Below the pieces are notes generated by a model. That model did no database searches. It worked only from the letters and a program-made list of their open reading frames with translations, and was not told where the DNA came from. From contig JASIBJ010000641.1 of NCBI GenBank assembly GCA_030045215.1, positions 1 to 5,944 of the forward strand: a stretch of 5,944 bases of DNA. The letters are read 5' to 3'. Positions within the stretch are counted from its first letter, which is position 1; each line of letters opens with the position of its first letter. This DNA comes from Streptosporangiaceae bacterium. Its GTDB lineage: Bacteria; Actinomycetota; Actinomycetes; Streptosporangiales; Streptosporangiaceae. The position numbers and the translations under genes were made by a program. Of this stretch, positions 5,818 through 5,944 are shown in pieces.

Positions 5818-5944
5818 TCAGGTCATATCCAGGCTGAGCAGGTCCGCCGCGGCGGGCAGCCGTGCGCGCGAGGTGTCGACGAGAATGGGGGCACCTGGCC
5901 GGGCATCCAGCGCGCCGGGCTGCTCGCCGTCCGCGGGCTGCAGC
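5818..5944 (-). CDS. C-terminal end of an unidentified protein (partial)
   Basis: A minus-strand frame enters from the right edge and runs 41 codons to TGA at 5820-5818. Codons end mostly in G or C, as in the neighbouring genes. The visible peptide is Ala/Pro/Asp/Leu-rich and includes PGAPILVDTSRARLP (about 16-30 of the visible part), ending in SLDMT. I do not recognise the family from so short a tail. It shares direction with ppk2, 52 bp downstream, and could be the first visible gene of the same transcription unit. It could also be a chance open frame, since only 127 bp are visible. Confidence 0.45.
   Translation of the reverse strand, partial: LQPADGEQPGALDARPGAPILVDTSRARLPAAADLLSLDMT

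Overview
The window is GC-rich DNA, and its genes strongly prefer G or C at codon position 3. An RNHCP-domain protein, an Asp-box lipoprotein, a CBS-tailed M50 protease and a class I PPK2 together with GTG starts suggest a chromosomal segment of a high-GC actinomycete (Actinomycetota). I cannot name the genus. I see no mobile element, CRISPR array, rRNA or tRNA.

Layout, left to right. Positions 1-489 appear non-coding on both strands. Positions 490-837 (+) encode a small zinc-ribbon-like RNHCP protein. Its only plausible start is an ATC codon behind a well-placed Shine-Dalgarno. Positions 878-2122 (-) encode a pyruvoyl-type decarboxylase of the phosphatidylserine decarboxylase superfamily. 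Its whole length resembles the soluble PsiD-type L-tryptophan decarboxylases of fungi more than membrane Psd. A 195-bp divergent region (2123-2317) separates it from a secreted lipoprotein at 2318-3538 (+), which is predicted to fold as a beta-propeller with about seven Asp-box motifs. Five bases later, convergently, lies a Rip3-like intramembrane metalloprotease with two CBS domains (3544-4758, -). Upstream of it on the same strand is a class I polyphosphate kinase 2 (4821-5765, -). The right edge holds the last codons of another minus-strand gene (5818 to beyond 5944).

How the genes may work together is inference. The partial gene, ppk2 and the protease are co-directional with gaps of 52 and 62 bp, so they may be co-transcribed. 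The protease also has a possible promoter of its own overlapping its annotated start. Polyphosphate/nucleotide metabolism next to a CBS-regulated membrane protease would fit an energy- or stress-responsive unit. The decarboxylase and the lipoprotein share only a divergent promoter region and have no obvious pathway partner here.

The items most worth a second look are the ATC start of the RNHCP gene and the bacterial PsiD-like decarboxylase, which has NACES where membrane Psd enzymes carry an Asp-Gly motif.
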